From the NCBI GenBank assembly GCA_903632075.3, contig CAHIKZ030001819.1, forward strand, positions 291,001 to 355,000: a stretch of DNA of 64,000 nt, read 5' to 3'. This document shows positions 32,891-44,276 of the stretch, piece after piece. The stretch is from Acanthosepion pharaonis. Lineage: Eukaryota; Mollusca; Cephalopoda; Sepiida; Sepiidae. Every line of letters begins with the position of its first letter. The first letter of the stretch is position 1. The notes under the pieces are model-generated. The model saw only the letters and a list, made by a program, of their open reading frames with translations. It had not been told where the DNA came from and ran no database searches. The position numbers and the translations under genes were made by a program.

Positions 32891-35818
32891 AAACATTTTA
32901 TAAAAATAAAAAATAAAATTGGAAGTATTCTCATTTTGATTTGAAAATCAGCATTTTTTTAATTATTTTTTTTTAATCTGGAAAATAATGCGCAACTCTC
33001 TCAAGTACGTGAATTTTTCGAATAAATTGGAGAGAAAAAAATATGGATTCATCTGATTCGAAGAAAATATGTAAACAAAAGATAAAGAATAAAGACATTT
33101 AAAAGAGTGTTAAAAAATGAAATGAAGTCTTACTTGGAAAAACGGTGACTTACCAATTTAGTCCCTTCTTTAATTGAGTGATGCTCCCCTATCCACCAAA
33201 AAAGGAAACACATAACGATAATTTACGTATTTCTTGTAACTGTTCGAACCCAGGTAAATTCCAGGATTTCGAATGTTCATTTTCAATGCAGGTCGGTTGG
33301 CCCTCAGCACAATTTGGGGAAATAACATTACACAATCTTCCTAAATTTATCTTTTCTGGCTCTTTTTTTGTGTCGTAAAACTCTGATGTCCAACAAAAAA
33401 TATATTTTGGTTACTCAATCTCATTTTCTTTTGACACATTAATGACTCTTTAAAAAAAAAAAATTATTATTATTTTTTAAAATCTTATATTCGGAAAAAT
33501 GTCTCTCGGTCTCTGAGAGAGTGAGAGTGTGCTTAAAAATCAAAAGAAAAATGTGTTTAGTTTACATTTATAAAGTTTACAATCGAGGATAATTATACGA
33601 TTCTTTCAGTTTAGAGATCTAACTGAAAGAATCGGATAAAAAATTATGTATTGAATCTTTTTTTTTAGTTAAGAAGACTTGTTATCATCTGACAGCCACA
33701 CGCACTTTTTACACCCCCACCGACATTTTATCTTGTGGCGCAGTAACTAGTGTTTTTTTTTGGTACATGAGTTTTTTAATTTTAAATTATCGACACTGAA
33801 ACAATGATGATTGAATTTTTTTAAAAAATATGTCAAAAGAGACAAACTTTTATATTATTTGCATTTTTTACAAACCTATATTGTAAATGGTAAGAAAACA
33901 TTTTTTACACATAGTTTGTTGAGTCATTCTCTAGTAGTAGTGTTTAGTTTGTCAGTACACTTACACACAACTACACAAACTACTAACTTACAGTTAAAAA
34001 TGCATTTTCGAAAATTATTTTAATAATCCGTAGTGTAATAAGCACTTTAATTCTAATTAATAAATTGAGGTAAGAAATAATTAGAAACGACTGTCATTTT
34101 CATTTATGAACCACCATTTTTTACATTTGACATTTTTTTTTTTTTTTTTTTTATTAATTTTAAACTTAAAGAGAAGAATCTGCAATTGACACTCGTGATG
34201 TTGAGTTTTTTTTTTATTTTATAATTTTACTAATGATGTTTATTAGTTTAGTTAACACTACGAATTAACAGTAAAAGTGTGAAATTCAACAAATGAAGAT
34301 TATTATTATTATTAACCAAGTTAGAAACCTTTTTTTTTACGAACTTTTTGTCTTCCTCTGAGTATTTTTTTTTTAAATATTTGCAATTTTCACATGTTTT
34401 TAGCGACTTGGAAAAATAAGATACTTACCACATCTAATGAAGACCAGAAGAAGACTCACTGTTAATTTTTCAAACAAAATCTATTTTAACAACTCGTACA
34501 CAAGTCTTGCCACTTGGTTTCTAGGCGAGCAAGTTCTAAAAATATCGTGTTTCTATTATTCGCAATTGCCTCACTTTTTGGTTCATACAACAAAAATTAT
34601 TTAAAGATTTTGTTTACTTTTGTAAAGTTTGTACAACTAGAAAAGGAATTTTTGAGAAAAATGGTCATCTGATTCATAAAAAGTAGTATTGAATTATATC
34701 CGGAAAGCTCATAAAAAGTATCCCAAAAACCCAGACAAGCAGAGGTCAATTACGTACACACTGTTTAAAAAACACAAGCGTCTACTTAAACACGTGTATC
34801 CACTACTTTAAAAAATAGAACGTAAAAATCACACCACTTTTTTTTACCTATTTTTTAGTAGGTAGTACAACATAAAACGCTATAAGGTTGTTTTTTTTTT
34901 TTTTTTAAATTGATTTAAAAAAATGAAAGATCTTTCTTGAGAGGCTTTTACTTTTTTTAATTCCAAGCTAATAAATAAATTTATTTAATATTTCCAATAA
35001 AAAGAATTACTTTGCTGTGTTTACTACGCGTGACCAGTTGGGTCACTCACGGTTCAGGCTATAAAACATTGGAGTTATTATTTCAACATTAAAAAAGTTG
35101 TCTGTTTGAAGAAAGTTGAAATAAAAATACCTACTTTAAACAACTTGTATTTTTGAATCTTATTCACTTGATTTTTTAATTCAGATGCCAAAAAATATTT
35201 GTTAAAAAATCATATTCACTTGAAAGAAAGCTGAAATATAAGCACGCACACAATCAAAGAAACTTAAATGATTATTATAAGCCAGATGGTCAAGACACCG
35301 CACAAGCACGAATCACAAATTTTTATAGATAGATAAATTGACTGGAAGGTTTTTTTTTTGTTTTTTTTTTTTGCTAATATGGCTTATTCACAATGTAATT
35401 CTCTTTATTAAAAAATCTTCCAAAAATAAAGTATACTTTTCTGAAACTTTATTTAGCTGAAGAAAGTATAATCAATCTGACTTGAAACAACTATATTATT
35501 TACTTTAAGTTTAAAATATCACAGAAATGCATTTTTTTTTTAACCTGACAGTAGGTGTTTACTCTGTTGACTGTTTGATAACAGATTGTTGTTTTAATGT
35601 TGCTCATGAGGCCTTTAGCCATAAAAAAAAATTGATTATATAACATAACCACCTAAATACCTAACACCTGACTTAAGTATTTGGTAATCTTAAAAATTTA
35701 GAAAAATTTAGTTTTATTGAATTTTAGAAATTTTTGGCTTTAATTTTACTATAGTTACCACTTATTTTCTGATAATGTCATTGACATCCAAATCTACAAA
35801 AAACTGCACATTTATATA
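32891..35818. other. Long A/T-rich intergenic stretch
   Basis: No exon, LINE or DNA transposon recognised. It contains T-runs and short open frames of no evident meaning. Confidence 0.5.
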
Positions 35819-35988
35819 CAGTGTAACCCGAATATAAGAGAAACCCGGATATAAGAGAGATTTTTTCTGGTCCCAAATTAGAGCCCATACTTACCTAAAC
35901 AAAATAGACCAAACCCGGATATAAGAGAAACCCGGATATAAGAGACTTCTTCTCCGGTCCCGACAACTCTCTTATCCGAGTTACACTG
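35819..35988. mobile_element. MITE with CAGTGTAA/TTACACTG ends, copy 2
   Basis: 170 bp, flanked by TA on both sides (35817-35818, 35989-35990). The left end CAGTGTAACCCGAATATAAG is matched by the reverse complement of the right end CTCTTATCCGAGTTACACTG. The word CCGGATATAAGAGA recurs inside, so it is partly self-complementary. Reverse orientation relative to 10721-10882. Confidence 0.85.
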
Positions 35989-35990
35989 TA

Positions 35991-37240
35991 CATACAAAAT
36001 AAATTTAAAATTCTTTTACAAATATTGTTGTCTTATGATTTGTACTAAGAAGCTTTTCCATTTATAATTAGTAAATATAATTTTTACTTAATTATATCAT
36101 CTAAAAGTTTAAAATTAATACAGAATTCTAAAATATTTCAAACTTAAATTATTAAATTAAATTATTCTAATTAAAATTAAAAAAAGAATGAAACAATTTT
36201 TGTAAAACTTAAATATACATTGAAAAAATTTTATTAAGAGAATAATGTCCTTTTATATATCTTATTTATAAGAGCAATTAAAAGCTTTTCTAACTAAATA
36301 ATGTCAAAATTTTGAGCATTTTTTATTTTATGATACAGAGCAAATTTTGGGTAAATGATGATTTTGTTTAAGAAAATTAAATTGATGATTTAAATTCTCC
36401 AAGAACTTTTAACTAATATAAATATGAAGATGGTGGAATTTTAATTTCTCAAAATTTCATAAAAAAAGTAAGTGATGGGGATAACAGATATAAAAAAAAA
36501 ATTATTTTTACCAAGATTTTCAAAAATGATTTAATTAATTTGTGAATAAGTCCTGAAAATATCATTAAAATCTGACAATTATTTGATTTTTGCAAGAATT
36601 TCCAAAACAATGTGTTTTTAATGCCAAAAAAGATGCTAAAATTTCCAATACTAATCTTTGGCCCACTAACTGATGCAAGAAAAACAAGATTTTTAACCAA
36701 AATTAAATGTGCTAGAAAAAATTAAAAAATTTCATAAAATAATCAAAAAATATTTTGGTCTTTCCTCTTAATAATAACATAAATATTTTGATGATAAAAC
36801 TTTGTTTTTATCAAGTTTGGGGCCTTTTTTCATCATGGTATGCTCTATTTTGGCAAATTTTGAAGTCTTTAGTTAGACTTCCAACAGCCATTACAGATAA
36901 CATCATGCTAGACCATTTCAAACATCCAGCTTCCTAAAGAATACCAGAATGCAGATGAAGGAATTCTAACTACCACATATACACAATATCAGTTCTTGAT
37001 AATGACTGCTAAAGTTGAAAGTACTTAAACAAAAATAACAAAATATGAAATTCAGAGAGTTTACCCACATACATCTTTCAGCACAAGATTCTGCACCAGA
37101 AAATTAGAATAAAAAATGAAACAGACCTTGTTTATTTTTAATCAAACTTAATTGGATGGATAATTGCTGCCTATAGTAAAACACCATTTTATATTTTTAA
37201 TTTTGTGCATGCGCATTCTTTGTTTTTGATTTTGTTGACT
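35991..37240. other. A/T-rich intergenic stretch
   Basis: 36740-36830 resembles 1290-1370 (TTTGGTCTTTC, AAGTTTGGGGCC), another copy of the repeat family near DUT and RPS27. No gene seen. Confidence 0.4.
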
Positions 37241-37279
37241 GTAGAGTATATAGTAGGTTAGGTTCGGCACCATCTGTGA

Positions 37280-37422
37280 CAAAAAGAGCAAAGAGCACCA
37301 TGACTCAATTCACTTTGCCAGAAATTTAGGAACAGCATGCTGTACTTCTTGGCATTCACACTAGAAACTCCAATACAAACATTTCAGAGTGTTTGGGTAT
37401 CAATCTGGGAACAGTGCAGAGG

Positions 37423-37425
<3 letters not shown>
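37280..37425 (+). pseudogene. Tc1/mariner-like transposase N-terminal fragment
   Basis: Reads MTQFTLPEI, stop, then AVLLGIHTRNSNTNISECLG and INLGTVQRI, resembling the helix-turn-helix of Tc1/mariner transposases. Followed at once by a long (AT)n tract. Confidence 0.4.
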
Positions 37426-37491
<66 letters not shown>

Positions 37492-37497
37492 ATATAT
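37426..37497. repeat. (AT)n microsatellite with GT interruption
   Basis: About 70 bases of AT, with a GTGTGTGTG block at 37480. Confidence 0.95.
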
Positions 37498-37661
37498 ATA
37501 AATAAAAAGAAAGAACAGTAAGATATATAATCCGTGTTCTTATAGATATTTTTATTTTACAAAATAGTGCTCAATGTAAATTTACAGAGCATTCAAAATA
37601 TGGTTTTTTAAACATGGTTAGAACTGTGTAGTGGAAAAAAACATATTTTAAATCAATTAAT

Positions 37662-37668
<7 letters not shown>
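37498..37668. repeat. Foldback family, second copy (one arm only)
   Basis: Matches 11757-11863 and then jumps to the right-arm end (AACATGGTTAGAACTGTGTAG). The palindromic centre is missing, as expected after deletion of a hairpin. Confidence 0.75.
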
Positions 37669-37709
<41 letters not shown>

Positions 37710-37822
37710 GAATCATTCCATATTTTATATATATATAGTGAATCATTATATATATAGTGGTTCATTATATATATAATGAATCATTCCATATTTTATATAT
37801 ATATATATATATATAGTGGATC

Positions 37823-37869
<47 letters not shown>

Positions 37870-37926
37870 GTAATGAATCATTTCATATTTTATATATATA
37901 GTGAATCATTATATATATAGTGGATC

Positions 37927-37972
<46 letters not shown>

Positions 37973-37975
37973 AAT
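37669..37975. repeat. Cluster of (AT)n tracts with interspersed GAATCATTCCAT-type units
   Basis: Several (AT)n runs separated by short repeated segments such as AATGAATCATTCCATATTTT and AGTGGATCATTATATA. The local higher-order repetition suggests slippage plus duplication. Confidence 0.85.
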
Positions 37976-37979
37976 ATAT

Positions 37980-38110
37980 GTTGTTTCTTCATCGAATGCA
38001 TGCCATATTGGATTGTGCAACATTCACTATCTCATTTGCGTTATTTTTGGAGAACTTTTTACCCTTCATTATGGCTCCCAAGCATAAGGCAGACTTATGG
38101 ATGTTAAGTA
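37980..38110 (+). pseudogene. Tc1/mariner-like transposase C-terminal fragment
   Basis: The frame reads FIECMPYWIVQHSLSHLRYF and WRTFYPSLWLPS, resembling the region before the SPDLNP box in mariner-type transposases. Possibly the same element as 37280-37425, split by microsatellites. Confidence 0.35.
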
Positions 38111-38179
38111 GGTGATGCCCAACCTATGTCAAAAATTCTGTTACGTCTCTTCATAGGAACAGATCTATGATGTAAGTCG

Positions 38180-38182
38180 TGG

Positions 38183-38236
<54 letters not shown>
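38180..38236. repeat. (AT)n microsatellite
   Basis: Uninterrupted alternating A/T. Confidence 0.95.
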
Positions 38237-38238
<2 letters not shown>

Positions 38239-39329
38239 TGAAAGTCCACTCTAGGTCATCAATGTTTGTTGAGCTCATTATAATTTTTAACAAAATATAA
38301 TATTCGTATAACTTAGATGCTAAAATGATTCCTTTTTACTCTAAATAAAATATATAATTTTTGTAAATCTCTGTGCATGAAATTAAAAAATAGACAGTTT
38401 GGTATTAATTATACATTAATTGTGATAGTTTTTTAAAAGTAAACATGTATTTAAAAATATTTCCAGACCTGTAAGAAAATAGAGTGATGATGAAGCCAGA
38501 TACTTTTGTTTTTTTTAAAATAATGTGTGTATCTATCTCAAGTACATGTTTATATATATGTCTATGTGTTAGTGTGTTTATGTATCTCTCTCTGCCTTTG
38601 AATTTTATTGCACATTTATAATCAGCACTGCAGACTGATAATATTTCTTTAACACTAACCCAGTTACACTCCTCACCCCAACCCTCCAGTCAGCAGTTAA
38701 CTTTCTTTGATTTATGCAGAATTTAAGGTCAGGCGTAATTTAATTTGTACTTTTTCAAAAGATACATTCTACTAAAAACCTTATAATGTACAGAATAAAA
38801 TATTTAAAATGTACATTTGAAAAGGATAAGTTGAAATAAAAATGTGTTCTTTGAAAAACAGGGCACATAAGTCAGAGATTTTAAAAAGATTACTTATAAA
38901 ATTAAAGCAAGAAATACATTGCCTATTAAGTATGTCTCCAGCTTTTCAGATCTATGCAGCCCAACTAGCCACATTAATTTTATTTCATTTTTTTTTTTTT
39001 TTTACTTATTTTCTTTGTGTTTTTTTTCTTTCTTCTTTATTATGAACAATATCAACAAAATCGATTTCAATCAATATTTTAAGGCACAAAGTTAAAACAT
39101 TTAATTTTGGAACCAGCTGAATTCAAGAATGAAAACAATGCACTAGAAAGGATTTTTGTTGCATTGAATAGATTTACTTGAAATATTGACTAACTTGGGC
39201 TAAGCCCAACCCCACTAGAGTTCCCACTGATATATATACACACACCCTTGTGCAAAAACAAAACAAATAATTCCGTTATTATATACTTTTTTTTATATTT
39301 TTCCAATGAAACATGATGCAGTGCACATG
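38237..39329. other. Noncoding spacer
   Basis: A/T-rich; no gene or repeat recognised. Confidence 0.45.
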
Positions 39330-39334
39330 TTAGT

Positions 39335-39634
39335 ACTTCATATGTCCATTCCACAAAATCGTTCCTTGCAGATTGACCAGATTCTCAATTGGATTTAAAT
39401 CAGGAGAGTTTCCCAGGCTAGTACTTTGATTTGCTCACTGGTAAGGCTTGCCAGTGTTTGTGAAACATTATAATTTTCATACACTTCCTTGTAATAACAT
39501 TTTTCACAGAAAATGGCTGTAGGACAACTAATCAACAGTCGAGACAGTAGTGTCTGGGCATGATGAAAATCTGCTGCAATCACAGATGATGCAATATTTT
39601 TCAAGACCAAACAAATTTCATTATACACCCGCAA
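39335..39634 (-). pseudogene. Tc1-like transposase fragment
   Basis: The minus strand reads SVIAADFHHAQTLLSRL, then LASLTSEQIKVLAW, then after a frameshift PDLNPIENLVNLQGT. SPDLNPIENLW is the hallmark box before the last catalytic residue in Tc1-like transposases. Both ends are missing. Confidence 0.65.
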
Positions 39635-39788
39635 AATAGATTCATATTACTGCACACCACTGCAAATGACCTAATCTGAGGAAAAAATAAAAATCAATTA
39701 CACCCTGTCACTCTAGTGGGTCTAAAACTGACTGTATGGTGAAATAAAGGAAACTAAAGCAGTTGTTTTCAATTAATTTGCACAATGG

Positions 39789-39809
39789 TATATATATATA
39801 TAGTGAATC

Positions 39810-39857
<48 letters not shown>
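39789..39857. repeat. (AT)n microsatellite
   Basis: Two AT tracts separated by GTGAATCCTA, then more AT. Confidence 0.9.
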
Positions 39858-39859
<2 letters not shown>

Positions 39860-40089
39860 GATTATTATCATATTTTAAACGTTCCGTTTTTAAATAGTTT
39901 TAACTATTAAAATATATTTAATTTTTTTTTAAAAATATTTGTTGTGAAAAATTCTTATTACAAACCGATGCTGTGAAAATGGAACACTGATCTTATATAA
40001 AAAATTTCAGTTATCTGTTTGGATTAGTTGTGCTCTTATGTCCATCGTCTTTTTCATGTTGAATTTTATATGTTCTAATGTTAATTATG

Positions 40090-40145
40090 TTTTATGAATA
40101 TGTCCTGAGGGTGGTCTAAAATAGACCGAAACATCCGATGTTGAC
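40090..40145. other. Copy of the GAGGGTGGTC...GACCGAAAC hairpin motif
   Basis: TCCTGAGGGTGGTCTAAAAT is followed by AGACCGAAACATC. The GGTCT/AGACC arms can pair. It resembles the GGCC...GGCCGAAACGTT motif at 27212-27242 and, reversed, 12645-12690. Confidence 0.4.
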
Positions 40146-40280
40146 TTTATATTAACATTAATACAGCATAATTGCATATTAAGATTTTTGTTTGTTTTTT
40201 TTTTTCTGTATATTTTTCTTCATACTGTCAGATCTATATCCATATATTTGCTTACATACTGTCTACTGGAAATACAAACC

Positions 40281-40282
<2 letters not shown>

Positions 40283-40322
<40 letters not shown>
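40283..40322. repeat. (AT)n microsatellite
   Basis: Uninterrupted alternating A/T. Confidence 0.95.
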
Positions 40323-40324
<2 letters not shown>

Positions 40325-40439
40325 ATTCCAGGATAATTTTCCAATTTATTCAAGATGATCTTCACTCTCTCTAACCTTCTAATTTTCTGTCCTGGAGTAA
40401 CAATGTGCCTTACACATTTCATGTACAATTTAATTTTCA

Positions 40440-40740
40440 AGTCTTTTGTTCATTGTTCTTTAGCCTCTCATAGCTGAAACTCCTCTCTCACAAGCCAAAC
40501 ATCTTACAGACTGAGTTTGATCTTTTCTAATTGATTGCTTTAGCTCTAAGTTGAAATGATAATCCCTCTTCCTGTTGGGAACTCCTGATCCAATCTTCCT
40601 CTTTACTGTTCCCTCTTTTTTTAAACTTATTCACTTGTCTTGATGGTTCTTGAATGGACTTTGAAGATGGAAGCCAGAGTATGAATGTTGGTGCCATTAC
40701 TGAAGGCCTGAATAATTTTTTTCTTCTCACTATTGCTCAG
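40440..40740 (-). pseudogene. Transposase-like helix-turn-helix fragment
   Basis: The minus strand reads EKKKIIQAFSNGTNIHTLAS and IFKVHSRTIKT, similar to the N-terminal DNA-binding domain of Tc1-like transposases. The rest is frameshifted and not recognisable. Confidence 0.35.
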
Positions 40741-40971
40741 TTGAGAAGACCAAGTATATTGACACAGAACAATTTTAACCTGTTCTAGCTGAATAACTCA
40801 AAGGGTTTTTCAGTGATTCTTACTACAAATAGTATCAAGATAGCTAATTATCTTATCTGAAAACCTGGGAAAAAGAAACTCAATTAGTTTAGTGGATTTT
40901 TAGATGTTAAACACTGTGTTGTATGGTCAGTTAATGCTGTAAAACGATTTAGCTAATTTTGCTGTTATACC

Positions 40972-40975
<4 letters not shown>

Positions 40976-41024
<49 letters not shown>
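40976..41024. repeat. (AT)n microsatellite
   Basis: Uninterrupted alternating A/T. Confidence 0.95.
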
Positions 41025-41026
<2 letters not shown>

Positions 41027-41584
41027 CGAAATCTCCGTCGAGAAATCGACGTATGAGGGTCAAGCAGATCAGTTTCCAGGAAACCGACAGTATTTCGGCA
41101 CATGAGATATATATATTTGTTATTTATTCAGTATATGTTTATATCAATTGACATGCTATTCTTTTGATATTAAATTATAAAGAAAAGTTTTATTCTTTTA
41201 ATTACTGGTTTTGTTTCTTTATGACTCCATTCTTAATTGTCACTGATAACTAAAAAGAAAAGTCAATGAAAAAGATAGTGTTCTAATTTCTTTATTCACT
41301 CTATTTCCATTTGAAAAAGAATCTCTTAGGGCAAAAATATTTGAAATATAATATCAAATTTCTTATTGAAATTTGTCACAAACAAAACGTTATTGTGTAC
41401 TTAAAATTTTTCTTGTTAATTTTAATGCTTCAAGTTTTTTTAATCAAAAATAAAACAAACAATAGTTTATTAAAATCTAAGTTTAACATTTTATTTTTTG
41501 TACTTTTGTACAATTTATAGATAGGATTGACAGAGATTCATGCTGCATTTAAAATTTAGTTTTAACAAACAAATATTTAAATGT

Positions 41585-41680
41585 TCTCCGGACTTCTTCA
41601 GCTAAAATGTTGTGAATATGACAATAAAGATGAGGACAACAGTCCGAACAATGCAAATAGTGTAAATAGTTAAAATGCTT
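41585..41680 (+). repeat. MARGTR-type repeat, third partial copy
   Basis: AATATGACAATAAAGATGAG and GACAACAGTCCGAACAATG match 27250-27290 and, in reverse, 12595-12655. The part that encodes MARGTR is absent. Confidence 0.55.
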
Positions 41681-41828
41681 AATCTCAGAAATATAGACAA
41701 AGATGAACAATCATAACACGTAAGTATAATTGCCAATTTTTTAGATATATTTGTGCTTTTTAAATTTGAATTCAGAACAAAGAAAAAGCTTTAAAAAGGA
41801 CACAATCTCAAAAAAAGAAATGTGGGTG

Positions 41829-41945
41829 GGCACATTGATGTGGTGTAATGGTTAACAAGCTTACCTCGCTAGATCAATTACAACAGTTCGATCCTCACTA
41901 GGTGTCCCATACTTTTGGCCTTATGCCACATCTAAGCTATGCATC
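41829..41945 (+). repeat. tRNA-derived SINE, copy 1
   Basis: The A-box region TGGTGTAATGGTTAACAAGC and B box GTTCGATCCTCACTAGG lie at tRNA-like spacing, followed by a tail CCCATACTTTTGGCC...GCCACATCTAAGCTATGC. The same unit is at 43655-43785 on the minus strand. The interior does not fold as an intact cloverleaf, so a working tRNA gene is unlikely. Confidence 0.8.
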
Positions 41946-42655
41946 TAATCATCTAAATTCTCAGAGTTTAACAACCATCAAATTTTTCTAATAAAAGGCA
42001 ACAAATCTTTGCAATAAAAGCAACAAAAATAATGAAAAAATATTAGTAAAATATTAGTAAAATATAGTGAAATAATGAATATTCATGTTAGTTAACAAAA
42101 GTTTCCTCTTTATGTTAAAAGTTTGATGGCAATAACTAAAAAAATTTGAAAATTTCATCAAAAAGACATGAGTAAGCATGCTGATCTCACAAGTTATATA
42201 CAGTTTGTTACCAGTAAGTGAACAGTTTCTGGAATAAAGGTAAAGTCAATAGTGAGAGTCTTGGGTTGAAAGTAAAGTGATACTGCCAAATTTAAGCATA
42301 ATACTAGATTGGCAAATAGGTCTCATTATTTTACTATTGAAATAGTTAAATGTAACCACAAGTTTTATTCTGATAGCTTCTTTTCTCTTCTGTGGAACTC
42401 CTTTTCCGTTTCTTGCTTTTCTGTCTTCTTGAATCGTGTTCTTTTATTGTCCCTCATCCTCACTAGAGTCTTCTCATTCTCTTTCACTCCGAGTAACCCC
42501 TTGCATCTTAGAGGCATTATCATCTTCCTTGGGGGTGAAATGATTAAAAAAAGAAACTAAAATTTGAATGGAGTTGATCTTCTTTTCTATTAATACAAGA
42601 GGAAATCTTTTAATCCTATAGTTAAACTTACTTTTTTTTTGCAAGTATTTTAGAA
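41946..42655. other. Noncoding spacer
   Basis: Contains a short open frame at 42309-42560 with no recognised similarity. No repeat identified. Confidence 0.4.
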
Positions 42656-42716
<61 letters not shown>

Positions 42717-42771
42717 TTGGGATCAAATACAGATCAAATATGGATCGGAATTTGATCCAAGCTCCCTGTCT

Positions 42772-42812
<41 letters not shown>
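42656..42812. repeat. Paired (AT)n microsatellites
   Basis: Two AT tracts (42657-42713 and 42774-42812) flank a 60-base segment with GATCAAATACAGATCAAATA. Confidence 0.95.
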
Positions 42813-42819
<7 letters not shown>

Positions 42820-43220
42820 TATAACAACAACAAACAGCCAGTGCACTTGGGCATACTAATGAGCCCTGAAAGGTAGTCAGGTGTGCCCCAAGTTAAGAGA
42901 AATTTGATTTATGAATTATTTGTATATTTTATCTTTATTTTTAAAATGATAGCAACAACAAGAACATGCCTTTCATGTCTAAGTCAAGTCTTTGTCATTT
43001 GATATTTTAACCTTGATACTAAATTCCTTAACCTTTAAGGAGTGGTTTAAATCAATCAGTATCGGCCTTTCTAAAAAAAAAAAAATTAGGAGGTTCTTCA
43101 TAAAACCCTTTAAGTTAAAACTGTGCTGTTAACCTTCTTTGGGAATGTTAAATCTAAATCTCATATTTTCAAGTTTCATGACTAATCTTTCTTTCTTAAA
43201 ATTTTAAGTCTGATTCAAAG
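42813..43220. other. Noncoding spacer
   Basis: Nothing recognised. Confidence 0.4.
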
Positions 43221-43313
43221 TTTTAGTTATTATGCCCTTTTGTAAGAAAATTTTAGTTATTATGCCCTTTTGTAAGAAAATTTTAGTTATTATGCCCTTT
43301 TGTAAGAAAATTT
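43221..43313. repeat. 30 bp tandem repeat, three copies
   Basis: TTTTAGTTATTATGCCCTTT followed by TGTAAGAAAA occurs three times with no changes inside the unit, which points to a recent local expansion. Confidence 0.95.
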
Positions 43314-43601
43314 GAGAATATTAGGCTAAAGAACAAATCGAAAATGTTTATCAATCTACATGTTTCCCTATTATTAAAAAATCTTTAATGAAAGTGAACC
43401 ATGTCAGATTGTTAAACAATTCCTATTTGTTTTTTATCCTATCATAAATATATAAGAAAACATATGACATGTAGAAAACAAAAAAAAGTCAGATTCTTCA
43501 CCCCAGAGTTTTAGTCATTCTACGAGTGCAGGCTGTCGTAAGAAAAGTTGAAGAACATTGACTATGTTGTTACTAAGATATTTACATCTCAAGTTATATA
43601 A

Positions 43602-43603
<2 letters not shown>

Positions 43604-43652
<49 letters not shown>
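43604..43652. repeat. (AT)n microsatellite
   Basis: Alternating A/T adjoining the tail of the SINE at 43655. Confidence 0.95.
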
Positions 43653-43654
<2 letters not shown>

Positions 43655-43656
<2 letters not shown>

Positions 43657-43783
43657 TTCTAAGTGTAGCTTAGATGTGGTACAAGACCAAAAGTATAGGG
43701 TTCCTAGTGAGGATCGAACTCACTTTTCAGTTGTAATTGATCTAGTGAGACAAGATTGCTAACCATTACACCACACCGAGGTG

Positions 43784-43785
<2 letters not shown>
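43655..43785 (-). repeat. tRNA-derived SINE, copy 2
   Basis: The minus strand reads GGCACCTCGGTGTGGTGTAA, TGGTTAGCAATC and GAGTTCGATCCTCACTAGG, colinear with 41829-41945. Flanked on both sides by (AT)n, suggesting insertion into a microsatellite or AT growth at its ends. Confidence 0.8.

Positions 43786-43869
<84 letters not shown>
43786..43869. repeat. (AT)n microsatellite
   Basis: More than 80 bases of alternating A/T. Confidence 0.95.
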
Positions 43870-43875
<6 letters not shown>

Positions 43876-44158
43876 ATATTAAAAAGATAGAGCCATGAAG
43901 AGAGCTCAATGTATTGTATACACATCAATATAATAAAAAAATCATCAATCAAAAGTGTGAGGGATAGGAATAGAAAAAAGTTGAGAACTACTGGTCTAAA
44001 TAATGTTTATCTAATTTCCCCCCTCTACCCAAAAAACATTTTTCCCATTTTTAAAAGTCATTCAGTCTATTTAACTAGAACCCACAGTTTGAATAAATGC
44101 TCATAGATTCCTACTTTCTCTTTGACTTTAACCCTTCCTCCATTTTCTCAATCAAGGA

Positions 44159-44276
44159 TTACAATATTTTGATATTCTCTTTCAATGATTTATTAGCAAC
44201 ATCATCTGGAGTGATTCCATGAGAAGCCAGCTCATTTGTGACTCTCTCTAAGTAGGTGGGGTCTGGATAGCCAAAC
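44159..44276 (-). CDS. Deltex-like terminal exon
   Basis: 118 bp; acceptor CACTTTCAG at 44277. It encodes FGYPDPTYLERVTNELASHG, ITPDDV and a short lysine-containing tail, then TAA at 44161-44159. Confidence 0.9.

Noticed and set aside
33178..33378. Short open frame in the 33 kb spacer
   Set aside because: No similarity, splice context or conservation evident.
41829..41905. Possible functional tRNA gene
   Set aside because: A and B boxes fit, but arms do not pair as a cloverleaf, and the same unit with the same tail occurs at 43655-43785, so it is a SINE.
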